NCBI GenBank assembly: GCA_905221605.1
Contig: CAJNDS010000291.1
Span: 897,765-961,764, forward strand
From: Symbiodinium natans
Lineage: Eukaryota; Sar; Dinophyceae; Suessiales; Symbiodiniaceae
Length of the DNA stretch: 64,000 bases
Direction of reading: 5' to 3'
Each line of letters begins with the position of its first letter. Position 1 is the stretch's first letter. Below, one piece after another: positions 26,880 through 40,090 of the stretch. A model generated the notes under the pieces. It searched no databases, was not told where the DNA came from, and saw nothing but the letters and a program-made list of their open reading frames with translations. The position numbers and the translations under genes are program-made.

Positions 26880-29700
26880 GGGGTCCATAGGGGGTCCATA
26901 GAAGCGTCGTTCTTCCATAAAAGTGTTAATCGGGGACTTTGGAGGGTCGGTGGTCCAATCGGGATTTTGGCTCTGACGCACAGACCAAGAAGGTTGCGTA
27001 CAATGGGTGCCTTTGCCTTGCTGCCAAAGGAGGTGGGTTGTCCTTGTGCCCCAAATGCCTTAGGCCTGGGGCCTTGCCGATTAGAAGGGGGTGGTAGAGT
27101 TTAGGGTTTCGGGTTCAGAGCTCGGGGGGTTAGGGTTTTAGGGTTTTTGCGGGAAGTTGTCGCGCTTAAGGATGTTTCAGGCGTTGGGGTGATGGTTTAG
27201 GTTTTTTTGGGTTTGCCATGTTTTCCCTAGCCCCCCCTGCCGCCAAGAAACAACTAAGAGCAGAGCTAAGCGTTCACAACCCCACAAGTGGGCACGTATC
27301 CGACACACTTCCCCCTGCCCCTCCTCGTAACCCCTCTCTCTTCCCGGTTACAGCCCAGGTGGTTGCTGCATGATCGGTTGGTGTTGCCAGGGGTGTGGTT
27401 GCCGCTAGGGGTCAGGATGGGGTCAGGCTTGCATCGCAGTAGTTCAGCGCCAAGCTCGCCGCCGCACGGTGCCGAGGACCGCCAGCACGTCCGCCGCTTT
27501 TGCAGCGGCCAGTCGCAGGCGCAGATGGGGGATGCACTGAAGTCGATAACGTTTACAGAGAGAGCACGTCTGGGAGCATGTCAGACGCCACTTGCGCCGG
27601 CTTGTGGCCTGTGCTAGTCTGCTAGTAATTGCTAGTAGCGAAGGTGCTATGTGGTTGCAATTGGCCAGATCGCGCCTGGGTTCTGGCATTCCTGGCTGAT
27701 GATGGCAAAAGGCGTATGCAGTGCAATCCTGCGGGCCATACTGTTCTTTGACAAGCCATGTTTCCCTAGAAGTTGTTCAGGGCACCAGTCGCTGGAAGTT
27801 AGCGAACGAGCTTTTGCATGCGTGCGCTAGGCAGCTAAGAAATGGCTGGACAGCAGGGCTGCCTGAGTTGGTGCAGCCGCGCTTTTCTGGAGATGCTTTC
27901 CTGGAGAAGGACCGCTGCCATGGTTGTCACATGTTGCCACTCTCATGCGACACTACAGTGCTGGTCAGTGAACCATCCTATTAGAGTTTTTCTCCCACCT
28001 CACGATGTAGGCCGTGCACTGCTTTGCGCCGCTGCCAAATGGTACGCCTCTCCGTGAGGACCGGACCGTTGCATGCAGAGTTCTGTGTCACAACACTGCC
28101 ATGTCGGCGAATTTCAATTGCTACGCATCGTCTGCCTTCGCCTGGAACCAAAGTCTGCTCCTAACAAAGCCAAGAGGTTGCGGGTAGAGCTCCATGCTTT
28201 GCATTCAGTGATGTTGAAAAGCCATGTTCCCAAACTGCTCCGGGCCGTGTAGGATAGACGCCAACATCGACAGGCGAAGGTTTGTATGGCAGAGTCCCAC
28301 CATGTCAACCATGTCATGCGCAAAAATGACTTCCTGAGACTCATTGACATCCACACATCGAAAGTTGGAGTCGGTAGAAAGTAGGGCTCACTGAGGCACT
28401 GAGGCACTGAGGCTGAGGCGAAGGGCACCCCACTCGGGTGACCTTTTTCAAATGCTCGTAGAGGATGCATTTTTTCAGCGAAGGAATCGAACGTGCTGCA
28501 TGCCGAGCTTGCCCCCTGTCGCCCCGGTAGGGGGACTGGCTGCAGCGGCTCCCTAATCAGAATACACCCAAGAACGGAAGGCAGAGAAGACAAGGTAGAG
28601 CAGGAAACAGGTACAACCGAGAAGCATTGAAGGCAAGATCAGAAAACAACTTTGGCAGAGATCCGTAAACGAAGTGCTGCGGATCTCAGCTGGCTTCCCT
28701 GTTGCCTTCGAACACAAAATGCTGCTCAGTCAGCCGTTGCCCATATAAGTAACGCTACACGTCTCTGAGGCAATCTGCCATTCTCGGCTCCCTGTCTTGC
28801 CTTCAACTACAGAGGAGAGCCTTTCAAGCCTCACACGTCTCAGAAGCAATCGATGCTGGTATGTTTCGGGTTTCGAGGAGTTTTCGAATGTTTTGTGATC
28901 CTTGGTCTTCGAGTGCTGCCTTGATCCTGGCGCCATGAGGACCATCGCGCCCGTGCCAGTAACCTGTATACCACTGTGGCCCGGAGAGGTCCGGAGAAGA
29001 GAGCGGCGACGCATGGCGACGCAGCGAAGCCCCACAACTAGCTTTACACCAAGCCTCAGGTGTGTTTGCTCTGATCCCGGGCGTGTTCCTTTTCCGTCTT
29101 TCCTATGGTTGCCTTCTCGTCGTATCTTCAACCGGCCTGCTGCAGCTTCGGCTTGACGGCTCGCCCGCCTCCCGGCCGGCGACCTGGTGATGCATCACGC
29201 GCGGCCCTGAACTGGGCCTTTAAGGTGTCGAAGGGCACGGAGCAGTTCCTTCAATGCTCACAAGCCAGTCCCCTGCTAATCTTTCTTTTCCTTCCTCTTT
29301 CCCTCAGAGGGCCCTCTTGGCCCTCTTGGCCCTCTTGGCCTCTGGCCCCGAGCTTCCCGGCTCGCTGCCCCGTGAGGCGAGGCAGTAAGGCACATGGTGG
29401 TAAACGGTGGCGCACGCCACTTTTAGGGACGTGTAGCGTGCACATCGCAAGCCAAAGGAAGCCAAAGCCACAGCAGCGCCAAAACACATCACATCCCAGG
29501 AGAGTGCCAGCGGAGTCAAGGGTCGCGCCCCAGTGGGTCCCACCATGTCCCACCCCAGACCCCGTTCTTCATGCTTTGTGACGTGTGTGGGATGGACGCA
29601 CAAGACGGAGAAGGGGGGGGGGTGTGGACTGCAAAAATCGGGTATTCGGGTTGGGCGGAAGGGTTGGGAAGGGGGGAAGGAGACCAGAGGCCGAACACAA
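26880..29700. other. Non-coding stretch with simple repeats
   Basis: It contains a weak telomere-type tract at about 27096-27160 (GTTTAGGGTTTCGGGTT and variants) and a tandem 10-bp repeat at 29308-29342. Open frames on both strands have no recognisable domain. Confidence 0.45.
29308..29342 (+). repeat. Tandem GGCCCTCTTG repeat
   Basis: About three and a half perfect copies of the 10-bp unit GGCCCTCTTG occur head to tail. Confidence 0.8.
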
Positions 29701-29727
29701 GCTTCTTGGCCTCTTTTTTTGCTGTCG

Positions 29728-29850
29728 CAAGTGCCCAATGCCCACAGAGAACTCCGGCAGGTCATGGAGCAGCTGCGCTCGAATGTGGCAAACGATGCAG
29801 ATGCCATGCTTTCTCTACAGCAGCGGGCGTACTCGCACAGAGGTGCCTTG
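29728..29850 (+). CDS. Probable exon of unknown gene
   Basis: The frame VPNAHRELRQVMEQL, followed by RSNVANDADAMLSLQQRAY, has the amino-acid mix of a helical coding exon and begins after a CAAG acceptor-like border. No family is recognised and flanking exons were not found with confidence. Confidence 0.45.
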
Positions 29851-29859
29851 AACAGTCCG

Positions 29860-31680
29860 GACTTTTTTTCAAGAGTGTTTCTTTCAGCAGACCTGGCCTG
29901 GAGGCCAAATGGATTGCTCCATGGCCGACCCGCTTCACATGACCAAGGCCTGCCCGGCTCAGAGTTGACGCGTGTTCTTGCTATTGCCCTTGCCTTTTTT
30001 GTGGAAGGCGTTATGGGCCGAACTTTTGAGAGAAGCGCGTTTGGCCCATGTTTGCCGAATGCCGGCATCAATGCCGACTGTTCGGATGGAGGTAGAACTC
30101 ATCGGCCTACGCATCTCAAAAGCACCGATGTTGAGGTATAGCCGGTATTTGCAATGCAAGGAATCAACACTTGCCAGTTGCTCCCAGTACATCTGAGGAT
30201 CCTCGCGAAGTAGGGGAGGCTACGCCGCTGATCCAGCGCCTTGGAACCGTTTAGAAACATGCGCTGCATACATGTGATGTATTGTGATGTCATGTGAGCA
30301 TCGGACCCAACTTGTGTAGTTCAAATCTTGATGCTTTCTGGGATGATTTAGCACTTCTCCTCGGGGGCCACCCTGGCTGCTTTTGGCTGTATGTGTGGGG
30401 GAGCTAATCATCGGACATCGATGGGGGCCACCGAGCATGGTGTGCGAAGATCAACGAACACGGGGCATATCATGTGGGCTTTGACCTAACCGGACATTCG
30501 CGATCTTGAAGGTGCGCTGGCGAAAGCCCGCGATGGCGTAGGCAAAAAATAGATGACAAGTAGAGTCAGGTTTTGTGAACGTGTTCAAGTAACCTATGCA
30601 GTCCTGGGATCATCGGGCCCCATTGCCGGTGAGTCGGCAAAAGCATAGGTTTCGCCAAAGAAGCAGGAATCAGGAAAAACAACCGCAAGTCGCACGACAG
30701 TACTGCAAAAGCAGAGAAGGCCACGGGAAGCCCAGCAATAGCCTCACCCATCGGCTCATGAAACCACGTAGCCTCTGTGATGTATGGTTGAGGTGGTCTG
30801 CTTTGCGGGAACTTCGGACCAGAGCCAAACGTGTTCCACGCGGCTTCGCCATACGGTTCGGACAGCGAGGTCAAACCATCCATGGTGGTTCTGCTGTCCA
30901 ATGATTCCAACGCCATGGACTTGGCCTTTTGAGAGCATGAGGACATGCGAGGCTGTGCAGCGTAGCAGTCAGCATAGGCAAAGGGCACGAGCGGCCAGCA
31001 AGTTGGCCTGGAGTAAGGTTGAGTTGCGGGCGCTGCCACAGGCGCGTGCTTGAATCATTGAACACTCTTGAGCGCACTGCTTTCTGGATGGAGAGTTCAG
31101 AATCAATCCAGAGCGCTGTACGTACAGGACATTTCCGTGACCTCTGAGTCCGCTTCTGCCTGCCTGACGGCACTTCAGTGGAAGCTAAACAGGCGCTTGC
31201 GGAACTGCCCAAGCACGTGAACTGCCTCTCTGAGCTATGCTAGCTCTTCTTCTTAGATGCCAGGCTGCGCTTGACGATTATCCAACGAGCTCGCTCCCAA
31301 GGCCCGCAGTATGCATGCTGGTAGCTGCTGGTAATTACATGAAATTTCTGCCAGCATTAGCATCCTGATGTATCATCCAGCAAGCCTTTGTCAGGATTTT
31401 ATCAGGTCTTCTTGCGGTACAATCGGTACAATGATAAACATGTAGCAAAATCATTCCGAGACAGCCTCTTTCACGCATGCCACTTTGAAGCCAAGTGAGG
31501 GACATCAGAGATTCTGAGGGAAGGGAAAATAAACTGCGGACACGGCATCTGTGGAGAGAGCTCTCGTGGCCTTCCGTTTAATGCCAAACACTTTGAAAGC
31601 ACAGAACATACCCAACGAAACTGAGCGACGGGGAAGTCCACAGGGACTTCTGTGGAAGCAGGTGCTGCTACCAATTGTCG
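29860..31680. other. Non-coding stretch, nothing recognised
   Basis: Several open frames overlap on both strands, but none shows a domain, signal or repeat that I can name. Confidence 0.4.
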
Positions 31681-31688
31681 GTATGTCA

Positions 31689-31796
31689 GTGCGAAAGTTG
31701 ATGCTGAAGACTCTTTAGAAAGAATGTTGATACGATTGATGCTCAGAAGTTTCAATGCCGGGAAACCTTTCTCAGAAGAGTTTGCCCAAAAGAGGG
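31689..31796 (+). CDS. Exon of unknown gene with canonical donor
   Basis: The frame AKVDAEDSLERMLIRLML, then RSFNAGKPFSEEFAQKR, is helical and charged. It is bounded by GTCAG before and AGG with GTGAGT after, a good GT donor. I do not recognise the family. It may belong to the membrane protein gene that starts 2.5 kb further on. Confidence 0.55.
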
Positions 31797-33119
31797 TGAG
31801 TGTTCTGAGTGCGTGTTTCTGGGTGTTTGTGGGTGTGGGTCGCGAAAGTCGAATCAGTGAGTCCCAGCGAGGACCAGTTTGAGTCCTTATTGCCAAAGGG
31901 ATGCGAAGGGTTGCATCCCCGAGCTCACAGTCGAGCTCGCTGTGGCTGGCAATGTCGCCACGAAGTTACGATAAGTTACGAATCAGTGAGAGCGAAGCAA
32001 CATAGGGCGCGACACAAGTTTCGATGGCTGTGAAATGCTGTGGGTTGGGAATCACAATTGTGACGGTGTACCGCTGTGCCATGAGGAGCACACCATTGCC
32101 TAGGCACCCCATGGGGCAGGACTAGGCATTGGTGTAGTGCCAAGATGAAACATTAGAACGCCTTGTTTTCGTTCGGTGATAGCCATCGATCTGCCCAGCA
32201 GCAAGTTCGAGTGGAGAATTCTCTCGTAGGCTCTTGTAGGACGCTCTTCAGTCTCGGACTGTTTCAGGCGGGTAATGGGAAAGTTTCCCCCAGCGTCATC
32301 CTTGCATATCCCTAGGTAACCTTGCAGATGGAAAAACCTCCTTCTTGAAGCGTTCCAAAGAAACAAAGCGGAATTGGCAGACCAACTCGTCTTGCTGGGC
32401 AGGCCAACGGCCTTTGGCAATGCTGGAGGCGTAGATGCGGGATACTCGTACACTGTCGCACTGGAGCCCACATCCCCTTGTTGCAGGATGACGTTGCGCA
32501 GCATGTATGCGACTTCGTGCCGACCTTATACTGCTTAGCAGGCTTAGCTGCCAACTCCGTCAATCGCAGCTCCCATGGATGGCACCAGACATCAGGGGTC
32601 TCGCTTGTGACATCAGCCTCTCGCAGCCTGCGGATGCTCAGGTCGCGCGGCGTCCGCAGTTAGGGCTTACAGCTTGCACGAACACACACCCTACCAAGAC
32701 TACTGAGTAATGACAAAGGCTAGTTGGGATAGTTGGGGCGCTTCTGTTTTGTCATTCGTGCAGAATTGTGCCAACTACGTCCGGCGCCGACAACGAAACG
32801 TGCGAAGTGTACAACGGTGTGACACAATGCTATGTTTGCCAACTCCAAAGCGAGTTTTTCCAGTGTCGCGGACCGTGTTCGAGCCCTGCTGTGGTACAGT
32901 GTTCAGAGCACCGTAGCGCTCCCCAGCAAAAAGAAGAAAAAGGGCTGCGTATTCATTGTTACTCTGATGGTTGTTTTCCGTACTGTCCCTTGGGCTGGTT
33001 CGGGATTTATTCTGCGGGTTTGTTCAGGGCATTCAGCGGTTCCTCTTCTTCCACCTGTTGGGATTCTTATCCCCCAAGTTAGGCAGTTTACTCTCAAGGT
33101 GCCCCCCGTTATTCTCAGA

Positions 33120-33735
33120 GTGTCTTTCGTATCCCCCCCCCTTCCATCCCTCCTCCTCTCTTTTCCCCTCCCCTCCCCACCTCCCCGCCATTATTCCTTG
33201 CCAGTCCTATCCATACCCACCATAACACACCATCCTAATTACTACCCACCGAAACACGCCCCCGCACACCTTCCCAACATTCCATGTTCACCCACCATGC
33301 AAGAAAGAGTATTTCCAATGGCACTAACCCATCATTTCCACCATTTCCCGCCGCAATTTCCACCATTCATTCCCCCCATTATTCGATATCCCACAACTAT
33401 CACCCTTACTCACCGTTCCCCATTGCCATGCATCACTACGCGCAACTTCGCACCACTCCCACCAGCCCAAAAATGCGCCATTTTCACCATTTCCCCCATT
33501 CCACCTTTCCCGCCATTCTCTACCGTTCCCCACCATTTTCCACCATTGCCCCCTTACCCGCGGGTACCAGCCAACATGTGCCGGCCATTCCCGTTTTCAA
33601 CCAGTACCAACCGTTCTCTACTACCGACTCATGTACCCACTAGCTCACCATTCCCACCATTCGAAAACACCCACCATCATTTCCACCATCCCCGCCATCC
33701 TCCCCTGTCCCCACCGTTGCCCACCGTGTTGTTCC
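33120..33735 (+). repeat. C-rich degenerate CCACCATT repeat field
   Basis: Units such as CCACCATTT, CCCCCATT and CCACCATTCC recur with strong strand bias (C, A and T, very few G). The long proline-rich frame across it looks like a by-product of composition, not a gene. Confidence 0.7.
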
Positions 33736-34303
33736 AGACTACGGGGCCAAAGAGACATTTGGACATACCATGACATACCTGGACGGAGAGGCCATTAACA
33801 AGCTCATTGGAGGTCAGATTTGACAGAAAGAGTAGTGGGGGCAGTCACTTTAATCTTTAGACATCTTAATCTCCTTGCTAAGAAGAGGAGTTCTGTGGAG
33901 CGTTGGGTCATGCGCTTTGCCACAGACTTGCTTAACTTGACATAAGAGTCTGCAGACCAAGCGTGTGAGAAGTTTTTTTTGGTTCAGGGGATGTGTAGAT
34001 GTCAGTGATCTCAGTTCACGGTTCCCAGCAGACTCAATGACACTGCAGCGCCTTTCGTAGGCTTTTTACTGCAGGACCTAGTGTTCAACACGTTTCCTGT
34101 GCCTTTCGTAGATCTCTCCAGCGGCTATGAAAGCCTCACTGGAATGAGCGTGAGTGCCGCGGAAGGGCAGGGCAGCCCGAGGGCACAAAGGCCCAATTGG
34201 CCTTTAAAGAGTCTCAAGAATGGAGGCCGCGGGAATTTCGAGACTTGCACACTCAGGCTGACGCGCGCAAGCAGCAAAGCGCAGTTCTGATGCAAATGGA
34301 TAC

Positions 34304-37300
34304 TGGGCCAGGTCTTCCTTGGAGTCGGCCTCGTTGCCGGCGAAATCTTCCGCTACAATCGGCAAAACTTCGCGTTCGACCAAGACCAACGATTTCGACG
34401 ACCCTTGCCGTGCTTGGGTCCATGCTACACGATGATGCGGTGATGCACGGTGTAGGAGTACATGGTATCACTGCTGTATGATTATTCAGCGACCGATGCG
34501 TCGGCATGTAGAATAAGGCGATGAGCTTCGACTCAAGATGCAGGTGGAGCGATTCCGCCTGTTCCGCCAGGATATTCGTGACCTTGTTGAGCTGACCGTG
34601 GGAAAGATGGACCTCTACCACATGGTCGGTTACTCGGCAGAAGATTGAGAAAGCGGCTTGGCCGGGCCCTTAGGCCCTTTGCGCCAGTTTGAGCCGTAGC
34701 TGTGCTCTCTTGCCATCAATGTGGACAATTCAGGCGCTTTGTTCATCCGTATGATTAGCATCTACTATTCGGAGGGCTTCTTTGAGGAAGCCCCTCCCAT
34801 CTTTCTTCAAGCAGCATATTATTTATCACAGGCACGTCTTTTGTCGCCCAGCAACGCAAACAGAATGCATTGTATGTGTCCCTGTCTAAATCATCATCTC
34901 GTTCAGGCGTGCGCGCTGGTCTACTTGTTGATGGCAACTTGACCGAAGTTGGGGGTGTGATAGGGTGTGGCGAACATGTGCAGTGCATGATGCACGCGAC
35001 GGGAGAAGCCTTGTTTACCCTCTGCAGTGCTTGTCACCGTGTTTGAACATTGGATCACAGCATTACACCAGCAATGAAGCAAAAACCCAAGAGCTTAAAG
35101 GACAACGTCAGTGTTCAGTTCAGCGAGGCTGGATGTGTGAAAGCAGGTTTTCAGGGCTCTCTGATAAGGCAATCTGGCTATCCATGCACGCCTCGATCAA
35201 GTCGCACAGCTATGCAACGCGGCTTCTGACCAGGTTGGGGGCGTTGCCTTGCTGTCGCTGTCTCTTCTTGTTTCATTCGTCCATGCAGGGTTTTTCGGAT
35301 CGGGTCGGTGAGAGATTGAGTAGCCGCAGTGAGCAGAAATGCAGGTTCGTCCGGCTGCCCATCCCTGGCTGTGATCAGCTGGACTCGATGAATTCCCACT
35401 TGTCTGATTGTGAGACGCAAGCAGCTCAAATGCTTCGTGTGCCCTTCTTGCACTCAGGACGCGGGTGCTCAAAAGTTGGGCAATGGCTGATAGCTTGATT
35501 TAGTGAACTGAGACTGCGCAGGAAGAAATTCTTGGAAAGAGCGCAGTGCCACTCCAGCAGAGATGCCACCTCAGGCCTGTGATCGCGGGCTTTTATGCTC
35601 TATCTGCCATGCCCGCACGACACTGGCATACCCTCTCGTTTGATGCCCTGTCAGGGTAATCTTGCCGAAAGAGATCCTGCTGCGCATGCACCAGCCCTCT
35701 CCAAGCCTACTGGGGACGAGCTTGAGATTCTTGGAAGAAGCATGTCGACCACTACTAGCATCTTTGTTTCAATGCTATCTACATGCTTCTCCCTATTCTG
35801 ATTGCATCAAGGGACGGTGAATTTGCTTATGGCGGCGAGCACAACATGCTCGGACATGAGGATGCCCAGGGCCACGGGATTCCACGAGCTTCAAGACGTG
35901 AAATTTCACAGCCTCTGTCATCGATCTGCTGGCAGTGCACAAATAGTACACTTTACTTAATTACATAGCATCACGAGTGTCATGCTGCGACATGACAGGA
36001 GCTTCTCCAGGCTGTGGAGTTCCGGACGCGGCGTCATGTGCAGCTCTTCCGTCAGCTTCAAGCCAGGCGGGACCCGAGCCACACCAGTTCGACGAGGAGG
36101 GAGAGAGCGGAAGAGAGAGAGAGAGAGAGCGCGACCACACTGCTGGAGCATGCTCTTCGGAGCGACCCCCACTGGGGGTTAAGTGCTGTGGAAGGAAGAA
36201 GAGGCGACCACTCCAATAGTTCTCGGGTGCGCGAGGGGAAGGGGCTGCCCATGTCCGCGGGAGGAAGAAGAGAAAGAGGGTAGAGAGAGAGAGAGAGAAA
36301 GCGTGTGTACATCCACTGCGGTCTCACACAGACCCAGTACACACGCTGGCTCCCTCAAGGGGTCAGGCGTGCAGGAAGGAAGGAAGAGAGGGTGTGGTGT
36401 TTGTGCTCTGGATCCTTTGAAGTTGTTGGAGGTGCAGTTTATGAGTTTAGGGGCCTACTTGTTGGTGTTTCGTACCAAAATCAATTTCTGCGAGCAGCTG
36501 AGAATTCCTCACAATGTTGCTGCTTAATGTAAACTTGTTATTTGCACTGTGTTATAATGTCAAAAAGTATTTATCAGTTGCAATTCACCTGTCTTGATCT
36601 ACAATCTGGCTCGTTCCCTTGGCCACTATGAACCCTACCAAAGATGATAAGTGAAAGCGCGAGTACAACGAGAGCACGAAAAGAGGTACTTTGTGTTTCG
36701 ACGACGTAGAAGTTCTTGGAGCCGGGCACCATGCGACCATCACAGATATAGAGGTTCACAGACAGAACAAGGGGCCGAAGGCCGTTCAATAGCAACGGTG
36801 GGGCCTTGAAATAGACGCCCACTGACGACACTACCTCCCATAAGGCCTCGGGGCTAAGCGTCTGGTTTAGTGGTTTATTGGCGGCCTTTTGGGGTTTGTT
36901 TTTTTGTGGGTTGCTCTTTGGCAATAAGCCACAGTGCACCCTCTCGGCCCCAAGCAGCCGCCGGAACTTTGGCTGGGATGCTGAAAGCGACAATGTAGGC
37001 TTTTGTGCCAAAAATGCGGCAAGCTCTGAAAGCCGACCACTTGCAGACTGACTCCTTTTCTCGGTGTTCCATCGGTGTTCCTGAGGTGGCAATGCTTCGA
37101 TGCATACTCCCGAGTTTGCATGTCCCTGGGAGTTCCCGTCTCAGGGGGGAGCGTGGGATTCAGCAAAACATGCAGAGAGCAGGGCTGGATGTTCTACGAG
37201 TTTCTGCAGTGTCACGCACGCCAACACTTAGGTGCGCCACATGCTGCAGTCAATCAACTACTATCTCTTGGGGCTTTGTACCTGGGTTGCACGAGCATCT

Positions 37301-40090
37301 TGATGTGGAGCCTTGAGCCTTTGGAGAGTGCACGGCAGTGTGAACAGTTCGAAAGTGGAGCGTAGACATGAGTAGGCATGCTGCAGTGTCGAGTGAGTCC
37401 ATGTTCGGTTATCCCACAGAGAGTTTGGAAGCCACTGGTCCATCAACATGCAGCTCTGTCCGTGAGTCTATCATCTTGAGATCGCGCTGTTTTTGGTTGA
37501 CGCTGCTCGCAGGCATGGTGCAGATGTACAGCCCTGTAGTCGGTTACATGCTGACGGCCGTGTTCCAGGCACGCTGCTGGCCTTGCGTGACGCCACAGGG
37601 AGACAAACAAAGAGGGAGAAACAATCCTTCCGATTCGGGCCACGAATCTCGGGGTCTGTTTACACACAGTGTCACGCCTACGAGGCCGCGGCTCGGGTCA
37701 TTCCCGTGACCTTAAAAAGCCCTGGCAAGACACTGGACGGCCACTCACTGCTACGCAACCTCCCCAAGCATCGCCAAGCCACTAGGAATTCCAAGGACGG
37801 ACCTGCTTCGGGAAGAGCAGATCAAATTGATAAGGGAGCCTCTTTGCAGGCACTAGCTTCCAACATCACGATCCTCGATGTCCATGGCCTGCCGTGTCTT
37901 GGGCACCGCCCTCAGTCGCACACCATGACAGCAACTGTCGCATCTGCTGCATTGCCTGTGCAAGATTTGATTCCTAAAGGCTGCAAACAATCAGCACAGA
38001 CGTCAGATGCTGACATTGTGCAGGGGTTTGGATCTATCCTTCATTGGCTTCCTCCCAGCGGTTGCGGCATGTGTCTCGCTGACACTTGCCCAGAGGGAAA
38101 ATGGAGAACTGGTGCCGAATGGCGCTTATCCAATCTCAGTGGCAATTTATCCGCTTGAGCCTGGGCAAGTGCAGATCGTTGCAAGGCAGTGCAAGGTGCA
38201 AGACACTTGAAAGGTTCTCGAGGCACTGCATGCTGTTGTCGGTTGCGATTTTCATGAGGAAATTGCCTGGTTTGAGCTGCTGCACTGGGTCGCATCTCCA
38301 GCCTCGGATTCATCCAGCATTCCTCGGCACTTTCGAGCGGTTCTTTTCATGGAAGCTTGTCTGAAGACAATGACAAATAGTTGCTTCAAGTGATCGAAGC
38401 GCCCGAGTGAGAGCAATAACTTATGCGAGAAAAGACTTCCGTGCAACCGTTGTTGCACATGATTGAGCAGTGTGAATTAATTTTTCTCGCTACGCGACCC
38501 GCCTCGGCCTGAGCTTCTGTAGCGAGGCAACCCAAACCGGAGAAGGGTGGGGGGGGGTGGGGTGTGGGGGGGGTGGTGTGGGTGGGGTGGCGGGTGGGGG
38601 GGCAGGCTGAAGTGCCCTGGTCCTGATGCACCGTTTGCCAAAAAGTGCAAAATGAAGGGGCCGTGGGCTGTGGGGAGGGGATTAGAGGTGGGGTGCCTGC
38701 TTTGTGCTACCCAGACATCTACTCGGGCTCGGCGGATTGTTAAGCTGCATTTTGAGTGGTGGCGAAGAAATGTTTTCCATTCCCTCTCTCTCCTTCTGCG
38801 CATTTCTTTATTCGTGCTCTTGAGATGATCTGTCAGTGCTTGTTTCTGTGCTCACGAATAAAGCGGCGCTTGAGCTGTAACTCATGGCATGGGCGAGGAT
38901 GTTTTTGGAGAAGCTGAAGACCCCACAGAAATAGCAATGGCGAAGAAGGGCGCTGTGTTCTCTGTCGTAAACACGCTGGTGCTGGTGGAGAAGGCCATGC
39001 TACGGCTGATGATATGCTGATGATGGCTGCCGCGGTCAGACGCAACCTCTTTCGGTTCTTTGGTGATGCAGTGATGTGCAGGTTCAGGTCGTTCATGAAG
39101 CACTCCGCCGTGCCCAAGCAGCCATGCGGCGTTGGGAAGAAGTGCCTGGCGTGTGGCTCACTTTGCGTCAGAGTCTCACCTAGATTATAATTAGGCTTTC
39201 CTCAGACATCCTTACCTACACACTCATTGTCCAAGTCCTGCATTTTGCCGCTGAAGTGAAAGGAGAAAAGAACTGGAGAAGCTCAGTGATTTTTTGCGCC
39301 TTGAAATGGATACTTGGCTAGGGCTATCGATGCTTGACAGCATCTCGCTTCATGGCACCTTGATTGGGCTGAGGCTGGCTTGCAGGAGCTCCTCTGTGAG
39401 TGCGATCTGGAAATTCAGGATGCTTGCCGAAGACCTTAAGTGCATAGGGGAGGAGCAGCAATAACTACGAATGCAGCTCTTACAATCTGCATGGAGCTCT
39501 GCAGATCACTCGCATGCGGGAATGGCCAGAGCTGTCTTCTGCCGAGCAGCGGCTCGAACACTGCGCAGGCAGAGGAATGTACAGGGTGTCGCAGGACAGG
39601 ATGAATCACGGGGTCATGCGGGGTCTTTCTTTCCGAGCTTCAGCCAGGGACTGTGCTGGGACCATTCCATTACATCAACTCGTCTGGACTGCCCGCAGAT
39701 TACTACTGGGACATTGAGCCTTGGTGCAGTCAGCACCCACTGTCAACACAGTTTAAAGCTGTTCCGTGCTTGTTGCGCCGAGTACCTAGGAGAACACAGC
39801 AGCGAATGGCAACTACAAGTTACTGCATGATCTCCCAGGTTGTGAGACAGTTTGCTTCCGTGTGTCTCTGTACACTTCAAGAGCAGTGCGCTTTGATTCT
39901 CATAGGCAGTGCAGCAAATCTGCAACTAGTGTGAGTTGCGTCGACAGGATCAGCGCGTGTATTGACACTGGAAGATGCAGCTGAAACCGTGCGGGAGTTC
40001 CAACACCTCATGGACGACATCCGAAGGCCGCTTTGGCGAGCACGTGGCAGCATGCGGCTTCCACTACCTTTGCTTGAGGCCCAATTGGCT
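34304..40090 (+). CDS. Multi-exon multi-pass membrane protein of unknown function
   Basis: Short + strand exons join in frame. FRYNRQNFAFDQDQRF is at about 34345-34395, and ERFRLFRQDIRDLVELTVGK at 34538-34628. SEGFFEEAPPIFLQAAYYL is at 34734-34831, the membrane piece ACALVYLLMA at 34907-34940, and IWLSMHASIKSHSYATRLL at 35170-35236. FVRLPIPGCDQLDSM is at 35344-35457, FRTRRHVQLFRQLQA at 36014-36062, and WQCFDAYSRVCMSLG at 37086-37131. NQLLSLGALYLGC is at 37250-37300, MVQMYSPVVGYMLTAVFQ at 37515-37568, and LSFIGFLPAVAACVSLTLA near 38024-38090. VVHEALRRAQAAMRRWE is near 39074-39130, ELLCECDLEIQDACRR near 39383-39440, and LEDAAETVREFQHLMDD near 39962-40050. I believe this is a large family in Symbiodiniaceae protein sets. 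Several hydrophobic segments suggest a membrane protein; its role is unknown. Confidence 0.75.
36108..36132 (+). repeat. GA microsatellite
   Basis: GAGAGAGA runs lie inside an intron of the membrane protein gene; a second run is at 36281-36299. Confidence 0.8.
38477..38511 (+). repeat. Dispersed CGCCTCGGCC repeat, copy C
   Basis: TTAATTTTTCT, CGCTACGCGACC and CGCCTCGGCC occur in the same order as at 14877-14912, which argues for a shared origin. Confidence 0.7.
38541..38610 (+). repeat. GGT/GGGG-rich simple sequence
   Basis: A G-rich run with GGTGGGG units lies directly after the dispersed repeat, in an intron. Confidence 0.7.

Noticed and set aside
28114-28593. Minus-strand frame of 159 aa
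   Set aside because: No family or domain is seen and all recognised genes are on the other strand; it may be chance.
29304-30071. Minus-strand frame of 255 aa
   Set aside because: It overlaps a tandem repeat and a plus-strand exon-like piece and shows no domain.
32832-33773. 313-aa Pro/His-rich frame
   Set aside because: It follows the C-rich repeat composition and shows no domain or codon pattern of a gene.
36170-36195. Hairpin ACCCCC, ACT, GGGGGT resembling the family
   Set aside because: It has a three-base loop and no GYCG tail or bulge; an unrelated stem.
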